The translations under genes were made by a program, and so were the position numbers. Of a stretch of 64,000 bases of DNA, positions 26,045 to 35,005 are shown piece by piece (the stretch's first letter is position 1; each line of letters starts with the position of its first letter). The notes under the pieces were generated by a model. It saw only the letters and a list, made by a program, of their open reading frames with translations. It was not told the origin of the DNA and searched no databases. Source of the stretch: Lacibacter sediminis (GTDB taxonomy: Bacteria > Bacteroidota > Bacteroidia > Chitinophagales > Chitinophagaceae); assembly GCF_014168535.1 (NCBI RefSeq), contig NZ_CP060007.1, positions 4,774,001 through 4,838,000 of the forward strand. Reading direction: 5' to 3'.

Positions 26045-26791
26045 ATGCATGTGCCGGAGGATGATATTATAACCTTGCTTGAACTGCATGCTGTAGATGG
26101 CATCCGTAATTGCTTTGCTCATGGACTTGATGCAAACAGCTTACACAAAAACCAACCGCTTATTTACGAACTGCTGAGTGAATATACACGCTCACCCCGT
26201 TTCAACGATTGTGTAAAGGCATTTGTTGATGCAGGTTTGCAGTTCGATGACAGGGCTTTACTTGCTGTGTTGTTGAATGATGCGATGATGTTGGATGAAG
26301 AACTAAAGAAAGATAAAAGCATTACTCTCAAACGGATTTCATTCCGTGCAGCTTATACACCGCTTGAAGAAGCAACGCTGTTACATGTATGTGCCGAGTT
26401 TAATCATGTTGACTGTGCAGAAGTATTGATGAGGTATGGAGCCGATGTAAATGCAGCAGCGGGTACAGATGAATTCGGCTTTGGTGGCCAAACACCCATC
26501 TTCCATACGGTGAATCAGAACAATCATCAATCAAAGGAAATGATGCATTTTCTGTTAGAGCATGGCGCAAAGCTGGATATAAATGTGAAAGGAATTATTT
26601 GGGGAAAGAGTTATCCATGGGAAACATTGATCCCTTCAGTTAACCCAATCAGTTATGCGATGATGGGATTGTTGCCGCAAATGCACCGGAATGAAAAAAC
26701 CATACATGAAGTGGTTTCGACCTTATTAAAACATCAATACAATATCAACTATACAGCTGGTAATGTTCCGAACAAGTACCTTAACTCCTGA
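26045..26791 (+). CDS. Cytoplasmic ankyrin-repeat protein
   Basis: A 248-residue protein with several ankyrin-type helix pairs; the clearest is TLLHVCAEFNHVDCAEVLMRYGADVNAA (in parts), followed by TPIFHTVNQN and MMHFLLEHGAKLDINVKG. There is no signal peptide, in contrast to the ankyrin protein at 21065. It begins 6 bp after the YciI gene and ends with a terminator hairpin about 120 bp downstream. Its binding partner is unknown. Confidence 0.83.
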   Translation: MHVPEDDIITLLELHAVDGIRNCFAHGLDANSLHKNQPLIYELLSEYTRSPRFNDCVKAFVDAGLQFDDRALLAVLLNDAMMLDEELKKDKSITLKRISFRAAYTPLEEATLLHVCAEFNHVDCAEVLMRYGADVNAAAGTDEFGFGGQTPIFHTVNQNNHQSKEMMHFLLEHGAKLDINVKGIIWGKSYPWETLIPSVNPISYAMMGLLPQMHRNEKTIHEVVSTLLKHQYNINYTAGNVPNKYLNS

Positions 26792-26911
26792 ATGTAAAAA
26801 AAATGAATTGCGTCCTTTTTTAAAATGGCCGCTTATCATAAATGCCTTTTCTGTTTGCAGATACAGTTTTACCTTCTGTTCATTCATTATCTATAAATGA
26901 CATCGTTAAAA

Positions 26912-26936
26912 AAGCCTGTCTCGAGAAAACAGGTTT
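26912..26936. terminator. Hairpin terminator after the ankyrin gene
   Basis: AAGCCTGT pairs with ACAGGTTT (one G-U pair) across a 9-bp loop, with A and T runs on both sides. It divides the accessory gene row from the exported DinB gene. Confidence 0.7.
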
Positions 26937-26969
26937 CATTTTTATTTCATCATAACCAAACTATAAATC

Positions 26970-27503
26970 ATGCGAAAACAAATTCTGGCAGTTACAGTAG
27001 TTTTGCTTGCAGCTTTTACAACAAAAGCACAATTAGCCGATTCCATCAAAGCACATTACATCAAAGACTGGGAACGTGCAAAAGCATATACCAAAGAATA
27101 CCTTGATGCCATGCCGAAAGACAAATATGATTTCAAGGCGCAGGACAGCATCCGTAGTTTTGCTGCACAAATGCTTCATCTTGCACAAGGAACGATCGGG
27201 ATGATCGCCAGTGGCACAGGAGCCCAACGCATTTGGGTGGGACAAAATCTTGAACAACGTAAAACAGCTCATGCACCTGATTCAGTGAATTATCTCGTAA
27301 TGGCGAGTTATGATTTTGCGATTGAAAGCATCCGCAACATGGACGTAAGTAAATTAACTGAAACAGCAGGGCGTGGTAATTTTATGTTTCCCCGATTTGT
27401 GTGGCTGAACAAAGCATTCGAACACCAGACACATCATCGTGGACAAACAACCATCTATATCCGTTTGGTTGGCATTAAACCGCCGAATGAGAAATTATTC
27501 TAA
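26970..27503 (+). CDS. Exported DinB-family protein
   Basis: A 177-residue protein with signal peptide ending FTTKAQ. The mature part is a DinB four-helix bundle: RSFAAQMLHLAQGTIGMIASG carries the first His (in parts), and FEHQTHHRGQTTIYIRL the C-terminal His pair. DinB proteins are usually cytoplasmic, so the secreted form is unusual but recurs in Bacteroidota as far as I recall. Enzymatic activity is unknown. A strong terminator follows 25 bp after the stop. Confidence 0.84.
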   Translation: MRKQILAVTVVLLAAFTTKAQLADSIKAHYIKDWERAKAYTKEYLDAMPKDKYDFKAQDSIRSFAAQMLHLAQGTIGMIASGTGAQRIWVGQNLEQRKTAHAPDSVNYLVMASYDFAIESIRNMDVSKLTETAGRGNFMFPRFVWLNKAFEHQTHHRGQTTIYIRLVGIKPPNEKLF

Positions 27504-27527
27504 TGGTTTGTCAAATTTATCAATGGG

Positions 27528-27558
27528 AAAGTTGATCATGCACATGGTCAACTTTTTT
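27528..27558 (+). terminator. Rho-independent terminator after the exported DinB gene
   Basis: AAAGTTGATCATG pairs with CATGGTCAACTTT over 13 bp with one wobble, followed by a T-run. Confidence 0.85.
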
Positions 27559-27593
27559 ATTACCTTTCTCATCCATTTTCAAAACCAACTGTT

Positions 27594-30500
27594 ATGCGTA
27601 AACGTATACTTCTCAGCAGTGTATTACTGCTCACCCTCTGCATTTTTGTAACTGCACAAAAGAAAACAACGGCTCCGGTTAAAGAAGAGCCCAAAGATGC
27701 TTTCAATACGGGTCTATTAAGTGGTATGCAATTCAGAAGTGTTGGTCCGGCTATTACATCGGGTCGTATTGCTGATATTGCGGTGAATCCCAAGAACAGC
27801 AGTGAGTATTATGTTGCATCGGCAGCAGGTGGTGTTTGGAAAACAACAAATGCCGGCGTTACCTATACTCCCATTTTTGATGGTGAAGGTTCATTTGCCA
27901 TTGGCTGTTTAGCAATTGACCCAACCAATACAAACGTTGTGTGGGTGGGCAGCGGTGAAAATAATAACCAGCGTGTCGTGGGTTATGGTGATGGTTTGTA
28001 CAAAAGTGAAGATGGAGGAAAGAGTTTCAAGAATGTCGGTTTAAAAAATTCAGAACATATCGGTCGTATTGCAATCGACCCTACGAATGGTGATATTGTT
28101 TATGTAGCAGCTTATGGTCCTGTTTGGAACAGTGGCGGCGAACGTGGAATCTATAAAACAACTGATGGCGGCAAAACATGGAAGCAGGTGTTAAATGTAA
28201 GTGAGCATACCGGTTTTAATGAAGTGATGGTTGATCCACGTCATCCGAACATTGTGTATGCTGCAGCGCATCAACGTCAGCGGAAAGTGTTTACTTATAT
28301 TGGTGGCGGACCTGAATCTGCTTTGTATAAAAGTACTGATGGCGGTGCTACATGGAATAAGATGATGAATGGATTACCCGCCGGTGAATTAGGAAGAATC
28401 GGTTTGAATTATTCACCTGTTAATCCTGATGTGTTGTATTGCGTAGTTGAAGGAACAGAAGGCAAAGGCGGTGTATTTAAGAGTACCGATCGTGGTGCAA
28501 GCTGGGAAAAACAAAGCAGCTATTCAACTTCAGGCAATTACTATCAGAAAATATATTGTGATCCGAAAGATGTCAACAAAGTATTTGTCATCAATGTTTA
28601 CTTCGGCGTTAGTAAAGATGGCGGTAAAACATTTTCGATTCTTGGCGAAAAGAATAAACACATCGATAACCATGTGATCTGGATCAATCCAAAAAATACA
28701 GAACATTATTTAGTTGGTTGCGATGGTGGTGTGTATGAAAGTTTTGATAGTGGTGAAAACTGGAATTTCAAAGCCAACCTTCCGGTAACACAGTTTTACA
28801 AAGTGGCAACCGATAATGCATTCCCGTTTTATCATATTCATGGTGGCACACAGGATAACTTCAGTCTTGGCGGGCCATCACGCACCTTAAGCTTCAATGG
28901 TATCATGAACTCCGATTGGTATTTCACCAGTTTGGGTGATGGTTATGAATCACAGATCGATCAAACAAATCCTGATATCGTTTATTCACAGGCACAATAT
29001 GGTGCGTTAACACGTTATGATAAAAAGAGCGGCGAGTATTTGTTTATTCAACCACAGGAACCGGAAGGTGAAGCCTACCGCTGGAATTGGGATGCACCAT
29101 TAGTGATCTCAAAATATGATAACAAACGTCTTTATCATGGTGCGAATAAAATTTTCCGTACTGATGATCGTGGCAATACATGGAAAGTGATCAGTCCGGA
29201 TCTTACAAGACAAATTGATCGTAACAAATTACCGGTGATGGGCAAAGTATGGAGCATGGATGCTGTTGCAAAAAATGGTTCAACAGATATTTATGGCAAC
29301 ATCACCACTATTGCTGAATCAAAGTTTGATGAGAACACAATCTATGTTGGTACAGATGATGGATTGATACAGGTTACAACTGATGGTGGTAACAACTGGA
29401 TGAAGATCGATAATATTGCCGGTGTTCCTGAACGAACTTACGTGAATCATATCATCACTTCGCAACACGATAAGAATGTAGCTTACGCAACATTCAATCA
29501 CCATCGCTATGGCGATTTTCATCCGTACGTATACAAAACAAGTGACGGTGGTAAAACATGGAAATCGATTACCAATAATTTACCGGAGAGAGGCACCTCT
29601 TACACCATTGCAGAAGATCATATAAACAAAGACCTGTTGTTTGTAGGTACAGAGTTTGGTTTATTTGTAAGTATTGATGGCGGTGCAAAATGGGTGCAGA
29701 TGAAAGCAGGCTTACCAACCATTGCGGTAAAAGATCTGGAAATTCAAAAAAGAGAGAACGATCTTGTTCTTGCAACATTCGGTCGTGGTTTTTATGTGTT
29801 GGATGATTATACTCCACTTCGTAATTTAAAAAGAGAAGATCTCGATAAACAGGCTGTTATTTTTCCTGTAAAAGATGCGTGGATGTTTGTCCAATCGCAA
29901 CCATTAGGTGTAAGAGGCAAAGGTTTCCAGGGCGAAAGTTTCTTTACCACACCGAATCCGAAAGTGGGAGCAGTGTTTACATACTATTTGAAAGATGATA
30001 TCAAAACCATCAAAGAAAAACGCAGAGCAGCAGAAGCAGAAAAAATAAAAAAAGGCGAAGCGCCCACTTATCCTTCACCTGATTCGTTGCGCCCGGAAGA
30101 TGAACAACCGGCACCGCATTTATTATTTACGGTTACCGATGAAGCAGGCAATGTTGTTCGCAGGTTAAAAGCACCTGCAAAAAAAGGATTGAAACGTATT
30201 GTGTGGGATTTCCGCACTTCGCCCTTCGGGCCAATTGATTTTACGCCGTTTGATGAATCCTTTGCGTTCAGCTCGCCTGACCAGGGTTATTTCGCATTAC
30301 CCGGCACCTACAAAGTATCGCTCAGCAAATTTGAAGATGGCGTGTATACTGATCTTACCGAACCACAAACCTTCAAAGCAATGGCCTTGAATGCAGCCAC
30401 ACTTCCTGCAACTGATAAAAAAGCATTGGATGACTTCTGTAAAAAAATTGCAGAGCTGAGTCGTGTAGTTGCAGCAACTGATCAATACCGTGGCGAGTTG

Positions 30501-30887
30501 GTGAATAAAGTACGTTACTTAAAACAAGCTGTTATTGAAACACCAAAGCAATCACTTGATCTGTCGAAAGCATTGCAGGATGTGGAGAAACGTTTGAATG
30601 CGGCGAACCGTCAGTTGAATGGTGATGCATCGCTGGCAAGAAGAGAGTTTGAAACAACGCCATCCGTGAATGGTCGTATTGGATATATCACAGGTTCACT
30701 TTGGAACACTACTGCAGCACCAACACAAACACAGATCAACAACTATCAAATAGCTGCTAAACAATTCACACCTGTTTACAATGAATTGAAAGCAATTGCA
30801 ACAGAAGTGAAACGACTGGAAGATATTTTAGAGAAGAATGGAGCGCCTTACACACCCGGCAGGATGCCTGACTGGAAAGGTTTGTGA
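27594..30887 (+). CDS. Sortilin/VPS10-like beta-propeller exported protein
   Basis: A 1097-residue exported protein (signal ending FVTAQ). Residues 40-760 contain many BNR/Asp-box motifs (S-x-D-G-G-x-T-W, for example YKSTDGGATW, YKTTDGGKTW, FKSTDRGASW), forming a large VPS10/sortilin-type propeller often mislabelled glycosyl hydrolase. The C-terminal third (from about residue 860) begins with an Ig-like segment, TVTDEAGNVVRRLKAPAKKG, and ends in a helical region. No catalytic residues of sialidases can be recognised. A surface scaffold or binding role is likely. It stands alone and is convergent with the bestrophin gene across a dispersed repeat. Confidence 0.87.
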   Translation: MRKRILLSSVLLLTLCIFVTAQKKTTAPVKEEPKDAFNTGLLSGMQFRSVGPAITSGRIADIAVNPKNSSEYYVASAAGGVWKTTNAGVTYTPIFDGEGSFAIGCLAIDPTNTNVVWVGSGENNNQRVVGYGDGLYKSEDGGKSFKNVGLKNSEHIGRIAIDPTNGDIVYVAAYGPVWNSGGERGIYKTTDGGKTWKQVLNVSEHTGFNEVMVDPRHPNIVYAAAHQRQRKVFTYIGGGPESALYKSTDGGATWNKMMNGLPAGELGRIGLNYSPVNPDVLYCVVEGTEGKGGVFKSTDRGASWEKQSSYSTSGNYYQKIYCDPKDVNKVFVINVYFGVSKDGGKTFSILGEKNKHIDNHVIWINPKNTEHYLVGCDGGVYESFDSGENWNFKANLPVTQFYKVATDNAFPFYHIHGGTQDNFSLGGPSRTLSFNGIMNSDWYFTSLGDGYESQIDQTNPDIVYSQAQYGALTRYDKKSGEYLFIQPQEPEGEAYRWNWDAPLVISKYDNKRLYHGANKIFRTDDRGNTWKVISPDLTRQIDRNKLPVMGKVWSMDAVAKNGSTDIYGNITTIAESKFDENTIYVGTDDGLIQVTTDGGNNWMKIDNIAGVPERTYVNHIITSQHDKNVAYATFNHHRYGDFHPYVYKTSDGGKTWKSITNNLPERGTSYTIAEDHINKDLLFVGTEFGLFVSIDGGAKWVQMKAGLPTIAVKDLEIQKRENDLVLATFGRGFYVLDDYTPLRNLKREDLDKQAVIFPVKDAWMFVQSQPLGVRGKGFQGESFFTTPNPKVGAVFTYYLKDDIKTIKEKRRAAEAEKIKKGEAPTYPSPDSLRPEDEQPAPHLLFTVTDEAGNVVRRLKAPAKKGLKRIVWDFRTSPFGPIDFTPFDESFAFSSPDQGYFALPGTYKVSLSKFEDGVYTDLTEPQTFKAMALNAATLPATDKKALDDFCKKIAELSRVVAATDQYRGELVNKVRYLKQAVIETPKQSLDLSKALQDVEKRLNAANRQLNGDASLARREFETTPSVNGRIGYITGSLWNTTAAPTQTQINNYQIAAKQFTPVYNELKAIATEVKRLEDILEKNGAPYTPGRMPDWKGL

Positions 30888-30910
30888 TGATGGAACAGCC
30901 GCTTAATTAA

Positions 30911-30984
30911 TGTCATCCCGACGCAGGAGGGATCTGTTGAACAATGTACAAAGCCAAACAGATTTCTCCTTCGTCGAAATGACA
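30911..30984. repeat. Dispersed inverted repeat (GTCATCCCGACG type)
   Basis: The left arm at 30911-30938 opens TGTCATCCCGACG and closes GGATCTGTT; the right arm at 30957-30984 opens AACAGAT and closes CGTCGAAATGACA. The arms pair imperfectly over 28 bp around an 18-bp loop. I recognise it as a widespread Bacteroidota intergenic repeat (established only from memory). It lies between convergent genes. Confidence 0.8.
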
Positions 30985-30989
30985 AACCT

Positions 30990-32006
30990 TTACATCAATA
31001 TTCCCTGCACCGGTTCAATACGTGGCGGCAATTCTTTTTCGCCCAGCATTTCACGGAGTTCAATTTCAATGTTGCGGCAGATAGCTGTCATTGGAATATC
31101 ATTTACACCATTGTCAAACGGATTTTCACTTGCATCGCCTATCTGCTCCATCACGGCAAACACCCATGCGATCAGCATAGTAAATGGAATCACCATCCAA
31201 TTGATCGAAGCATTTAATTTAGACAGTTCACCGATCAAGGAGAAAGGAAGAAGTGTAATGAAGATGAATACAAACACGGTGCTGAAACTTGCATACTGAC
31301 GTGGAAACGGAAAACTTTTAATACGCTCTGATGCACCTTGCTGGTTATAAAATTCAAGTACGAGTTTGCTCATATCACTATGTTCAAAATCATCGAGCCA
31401 GCCTTTGTTTTTTAACCTGATCAGTTCTTCGTTCTGCCGTTTCATTATAGCAGATGCTATATTCGGCTTTTGTGCTACATTATTTTTTTCTTCGGCGCTT
31501 AAAAATTTATTCATCGTTTCTTCTGTCTTATCTTCAAATTTCTCATCACCGAATATATCTTTTACAACTTTCAGCTTGGGAGAAGTTACATACCATGATT
31601 CATGAAACACCGGATTGCGACGCAATTGCAGGCGCAGCATATTGAGCCAGGCGATGTGCCTGTATATTAATTCCCTTTTTACAGCTGTTGCATCTTCTGG
31701 TGAGTCTGCACGTGAAGCAACTACATCTGTGACCATTGCACCCCACATACGACTGGCATTTGTAATACTTCCCCAAATTCGCCGGGCTTCCCATAAGCGA
31801 TCATACGCCGAGTTATTTTTAAAGCCCACATAAAATGCAACGGCTGTACCAATGGTTGCCACCGGCAAAAAAGGAATAGCAATTGATTTGATGTGTAAAA
31901 AATCGTGTGCAATAAATACGAGACCGCTAACAACAAAACACACAGCCTGTAAACGCCAGGCAAACTGGATGATCATTTTGGGGTTAATGATCCGGTTGGT
32001 GAGCAT
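30990..32006 (-). CDS. Bestrophin-family anion channel (YneE-like)
   Basis: A 338-residue membrane protein with bestrophin hallmarks: FKNNSAYDRLWEARRIWG near residue 65, the transmembrane pair around 220-260 and the C-terminal DIPMTAICRNIEIELREMLGE (in parts). Bacterial members form pentameric channels; the Klebsiella homologue conducts cations, so ion selectivity here is open. Four hydrophobic segments are visible. It stands alone on the minus strand with the sortilin-like gene convergent downstream. Confidence 0.9.
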   Translation of the reverse strand: MLTNRIINPKMIIQFAWRLQAVCFVVSGLVFIAHDFLHIKSIAIPFLPVATIGTAVAFYVGFKNNSAYDRLWEARRIWGSITNASRMWGAMVTDVVASRADSPEDATAVKRELIYRHIAWLNMLRLQLRRNPVFHESWYVTSPKLKVVKDIFGDEKFEDKTEETMNKFLSAEEKNNVAQKPNIASAIMKRQNEELIRLKNKGWLDDFEHSDMSKLVLEFYNQQGASERIKSFPFPRQYASFSTVFVFIFITLLPFSLIGELSKLNASINWMVIPFTMLIAWVFAVMEQIGDASENPFDNGVNDIPMTAICRNIEIELREMLGEKELPPRIEPVQGILM

Positions 32007-32167
32007 AAGCGATTGTTTGAATAAAACTACATAAAAAAGCCCCTTGCAAAACAGTAGTTGATTCCAAATATTACACCCCTTAGAAATTATAAGGGCATAA
32101 CTTAGCTTAGAATTTATAATTATGAAATAACAATTCCAAATTTGTATCTAAATATATAGCCATATCT

Positions 32168-32563
32168 ATGTTGAAGTTTTTTGACTTGATTTTTTACCAC
32201 TCTTATGGATTCTATGTTAGGCATAAAGAAAAAGGTGCTGTCTCCAGTGCTGCAACAATTGTCGGAGGGCTTCAAGCAATGAATGTAATGATGTTGTTGA
32301 TGATATTGTGCTTAATCTCGCAGACTAAAGTTTATCTTTCCAATTCCCTTGCGATAATTGGATTAACAATATTTTTCCAGGTTATTACCTATATACGATA
32401 TGTGTATAAAGAAACGATTACTCCAGAAATAATTAAAGAAAGGTGGGCTAGGAAAACTGATTCACAAAAGGTCCTGTTACGTAGCATAATGGTTATATAT
32501 TTCCTGTTAAGCAGCGTTGGTTTTATTTGTCTTGCAATATATTTAGGTACAAAAAAATGGTAA
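32168..32563 (+). CDS. Small membrane protein of unknown function
   Basis: A 131-residue protein with three predicted membrane segments (about residues 35-52, 58-77 and 103-125) separated by a charged loop with KERWARKTDSQK. The opening MLKFFDLIFYHSYGFYVRHKE is amphipathic and aromatic. I recall similar small proteins in Bacteroidota but no function. Its base composition is more AT-rich than most neighbours, which could mean recent gain. A near-consensus -7 element (CAAATTTG) ends about 30 nt before the ATG. Confidence 0.65.
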   Translation: MLKFFDLIFYHSYGFYVRHKEKGAVSSAATIVGGLQAMNVMMLLMILCLISQTKVYLSNSLAIIGLTIFFQVITYIRYVYKETITPEIIKERWARKTDSQKVLLRSIMVIYFLLSSVGFICLAIYLGTKKW

Positions 32564-32590
32564 TCAGAACATCAACACTAAATTAGAAAA

Positions 32591-32609
32591 CCCCTCGTAA
32601 AACAAGGGG
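32591..32609. terminator. Short hairpin terminator between convergent genes
   Basis: CCCCT-c-GT pairs with AC-a-AGGGG around AAA; an A-run precedes it, so the minus-strand transcript ends in a T-run after the stem. Confidence 0.6.
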
Positions 32610-32632
32610 CTGCATACAAGGCTAATGGTTGA

Positions 32633-33277
32633 CTATTTTTTTACACGCTTAAATGTTGCTTCCATAAACTTTGCTTCTTTGCCATCCGGTCCATCGCCAT
32701 ACATGGTCAATACGTAGTTATCGTCATCAATAAATTTCTGTTCCTGGCGAACCTTTGAATCTTTACCAGTTGCCGGATCAGTTTGTGTTCCATTCAGGTT
32801 CATTGTCTTTGTTGCTGCATCGTATTGACCTGTCATGATCATAAGACCGGAACCCAGGTTATCGATCCATGTAAGGGCAAACTGTTTCTTGGCATTGTCA
32901 TAGGCCATGATACTTTTTCCGGTGAACGGCATACCCATCATAGTGCCGGAAAGATTTCCTTCCTGGTACAAGCCATTCATCACCATCTTCACCACTTCGG
33001 TTGCTTTTGATGTTGAAGGTGGCGCTCCCGGCATAAATGAAGTTACTTCAGCGTCCCAGGTTCCGGCATGGCTGGCCATCCATTTGTGCATTTCACCCGG
33101 CGTCATAAAATCCTGCCAGGCTTTGGCCATTGCCGCTGAATCCATTGGTGGTGCTTCAGGAACTGTAGTTGTTGCAGCAGCAGTTGTATCTGTTGCTGTT
33201 GATTCTGTTTTGGTTTCGTTATTGCAGGAAGTAAAAATGAACGCAACCAACGAAAACGAGAGAGCAATTCGTTTCAT
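32633..33277 (-). CDS. DUF1579-like lipoprotein
   Basis: A 214-residue lipoprotein from the ATG at 33277. MKRIALSFSLVAFIFTSC is a lipoprotein signal, followed by an acidic/Thr-Ala linker of about 40 residues and a DUF1579 domain whose start HKWMASHAGTWDAEVT and later LGSGLMIMTGQYD are diagnostic. The domain is a lipocalin-like beta structure without known ligand. It ends with a YVLTMYGDGPDGKEAKFMEA tail (in parts). Monocistronic, convergent with the small membrane protein. Confidence 0.86.
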   Translation of the reverse strand: MKRIALSFSLVAFIFTSCNNETKTESTATDTTAAATTTVPEAPPMDSAAMAKAWQDFMTPGEMHKWMASHAGTWDAEVTSFMPGAPPSTSKATEVVKMVMNGLYQEGNLSGTMMGMPFTGKSIMAYDNAKKQFALTWIDNLGSGLMIMTGQYDAATKTMNLNGTQTDPATGKDSKVRQEQKFIDDDNYVLTMYGDGPDGKEAKFMEATFKRVKK

Positions 33278-33376
33278 TTGAATATTTTTTATTGTTTTAA
33301 GGAACAATAAAATACGCAGGTTCTTTTCTTTTTGCAAGAGGAAAAAAGATGAAGCCGGAAAATAAGCGGATAAAGA

Positions 33377-34291
33377 CTAACCCATGGCTGCGAATAAACG
33401 TTCAGCATCTGCTTTGTGAAAGAGTTGCGTGCCTGCATTCATTGTTGCAGCACTTCCGCAAGCCACACCAAACGAGATCACTTCTTTCAACGATCGGTTT
33501 TGTTGTAACATGTAGGTCATACCGGCCACCATACTATCGCCTGCACCTACTGTACTTTTCTTCTCCACTTTTGGTGCAGCTGCAAAATATTTTTCATCGC
33601 TGCTCATGAGCCACGCACCATCAGGACCCATACTTACAGCGATCAATTCTGCAAAGCCATCACGAATAGCTTGCTGTGCTGCATCAGGCACTTCATTTTT
33701 ATCAAGCCATTCTACATTCAGCATTTTGCACAACTCACCAATATTCGGTTTAATCAGATAAGCACCTTTGCCTTGCAATGCCTGTAACGCCGGGCCGCTT
33801 GTATCAACGATGCAACGGGCACCAACAGTTTTTGCATTCTTAACGATCAGCCCATAAAAATAATCAGGCAAGCCCGGAGGTAAACTTCCACTGGCAATAA
33901 CATATGATGGAGTAAAACTGCGAATGTGATCAATTAAGGTGATCATCGTTTCTTCCTGCACAGCACGACCGGGAAAGGTAAAACGAAACTGATGATTGGT
34001 TGATGTTTCAAGAACGATCCAGTTCTCTCTTGTTTCTACTTTTGTATCTACTGCATGAAATTCAAGATCAGCTTCTCGAAGTAGCGAACAGAGCATATCA
34101 CCATTGTGTCCACCCGATGGAAACAAAGCGATTGATGCAGTTTCCAGTTTTCTTAATGCTTTGCTTACGTTGATACCGCCGCCACCCGGTTCGTTCACCA
34201 CTTCGGTGCAACGGAGTTTACTTTCAGGTTTCAATGTTTCGGCGACAGAACTTTTATCAATGCAAGGGTTGAGCGTTACGGTGAGGATCAT
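33377..34291 (-). CDS. pfkB: PfkB-family hexose-phosphate kinase (phosphofructokinase-2-like)
   Basis: A 304-residue ribokinase-fold kinase. Close similarity in layout to E. coli PfkB is visible: LRCTEVVNEPGGGGINVSKAL near residue 27 (in parts), ASGSLPPGLP near 135, and the catalytic GAGDSMVAG near 253 with the Asp base. It probably phosphorylates fructose 6-phosphate or a related sugar phosphate; tagatose 6-phosphate or fructose 1-phosphate cannot be excluded. It starts 14 bp after the DsbA-like gene's stop on the minus strand, so the two are probably co-transcribed. Confidence 0.87.
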   Translation of the reverse strand: MILTVTLNPCIDKSSVAETLKPESKLRCTEVVNEPGGGGINVSKALRKLETASIALFPSGGHNGDMLCSLLREADLEFHAVDTKVETRENWIVLETSTNHQFRFTFPGRAVQEETMITLIDHIRSFTPSYVIASGSLPPGLPDYFYGLIVKNAKTVGARCIVDTSGPALQALQGKGAYLIKPNIGELCKMLNVEWLDKNEVPDAAQQAIRDGFAELIAVSMGPDGAWLMSSDEKYFAAAPKVEKKSTVGAGDSMVAGMTYMLQQNRSLKEVISFGVACGSAATMNAGTQLFHKADAERLFAAMG

Positions 34292-34305
34292 GTGGTACGT
34301 TGAAA

Positions 34306-34968
34306 TTAATTGTATGAATGATTTTCTATTTCTGTTAAAACAAGATCGATGCGTTTACTGAGTGTATCGTAATCGGTATAACCTCTTGCAAGCAGATGGA
34401 ATTTTGTTTCTGTTACCTGTATCAGTACTTGTGGGAAGCCTGTTACCTGCAATTGCTTACACAGTTGAAATTCGTAATAAGCTTTCTCTTTGTATTCTTC
34501 TGATTTAAGCCTGATGTAAAAATCGTCTGCATCAATATTATACTTTTCAAGTAAATGACGGTAAGCTTCGTTATCCGTTAGATCTCTTCCTTCATAGTGC
34601 AGACTGTATTGCAGATCGGAAGCAAATTGTGCCTGTTGCTCAGGAAAAAGTTCTTTAAAAATACTTAATGCAATAGCCGGCTTTTCAGAAGAAGGAAACC
34701 AATCGCTTTCTTCAGGATTTTTGATATGCCAGAGATAATCTTCGCCAAACTTTATTCCTGTATAGTCTTCCACGGTTTTGTAAGCTTCCTGAATATAACC
34801 AGCCGTTACACGGATATGCACCGGTTGCTCAGGTAAGATCATTCCGCCGCTTAATACTTCGCAATGAAGTTTTTGTTGATATGCCTCGCTGATTTTTTTT
34901 ATAACAGGACTGAAACCGTAACACCAGCCGCAATATGCATCGTAACAATAGATCAAGATCGGTTGCAT
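34306..34968 (-). CDS. DsbA/FrnE-like thioredoxin-fold protein
   Basis: A 220-residue protein without signal peptide. It opens QPILIYCYDAYCGWCYGF, with a CGWC redox motif at about residues 13-16 on a DsbA-type fold; the cis-Pro loop is VTGFPQVLIQV near 175. The cytoplasmic location and length fit the FrnE/DSBA-oxidoreductase group. The substrate is unknown. A perfect -7 element ends 4 nt before its ATG, and the PfkB gene follows. Confidence 0.87.
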   Translation of the reverse strand: MQPILIYCYDAYCGWCYGFSPVIKKISEAYQQKLHCEVLSGGMILPEQPVHIRVTAGYIQEAYKTVEDYTGIKFGEDYLWHIKNPEESDWFPSSEKPAIALSIFKELFPEQQAQFASDLQYSLHYEGRDLTDNEAYRHLLEKYNIDADDFYIRLKSEEYKEKAYYEFQLCKQLQVTGFPQVLIQVTETKFHLLARGYTDYDTLSKRIDLVLTEIENHSYN

Positions 34969-34972
34969 ACTT

Positions 34973-34980
34973 CAAAGGTA
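34973..34980 (-). promoter_or_regulatory. -7 promoter element of the DsbA-like gene
   Basis: On the minus strand TACCTTTG matches TAnnTTTG exactly and ends 4 nt before the ATG at 34968, predicting a leaderless transcript. It lies in the 37-bp gap after the amidohydrolase gene. Confidence 0.5.
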
Positions 34981-35005
34981 AATTGTTATGCAATATGAAT
35001 TTTCA

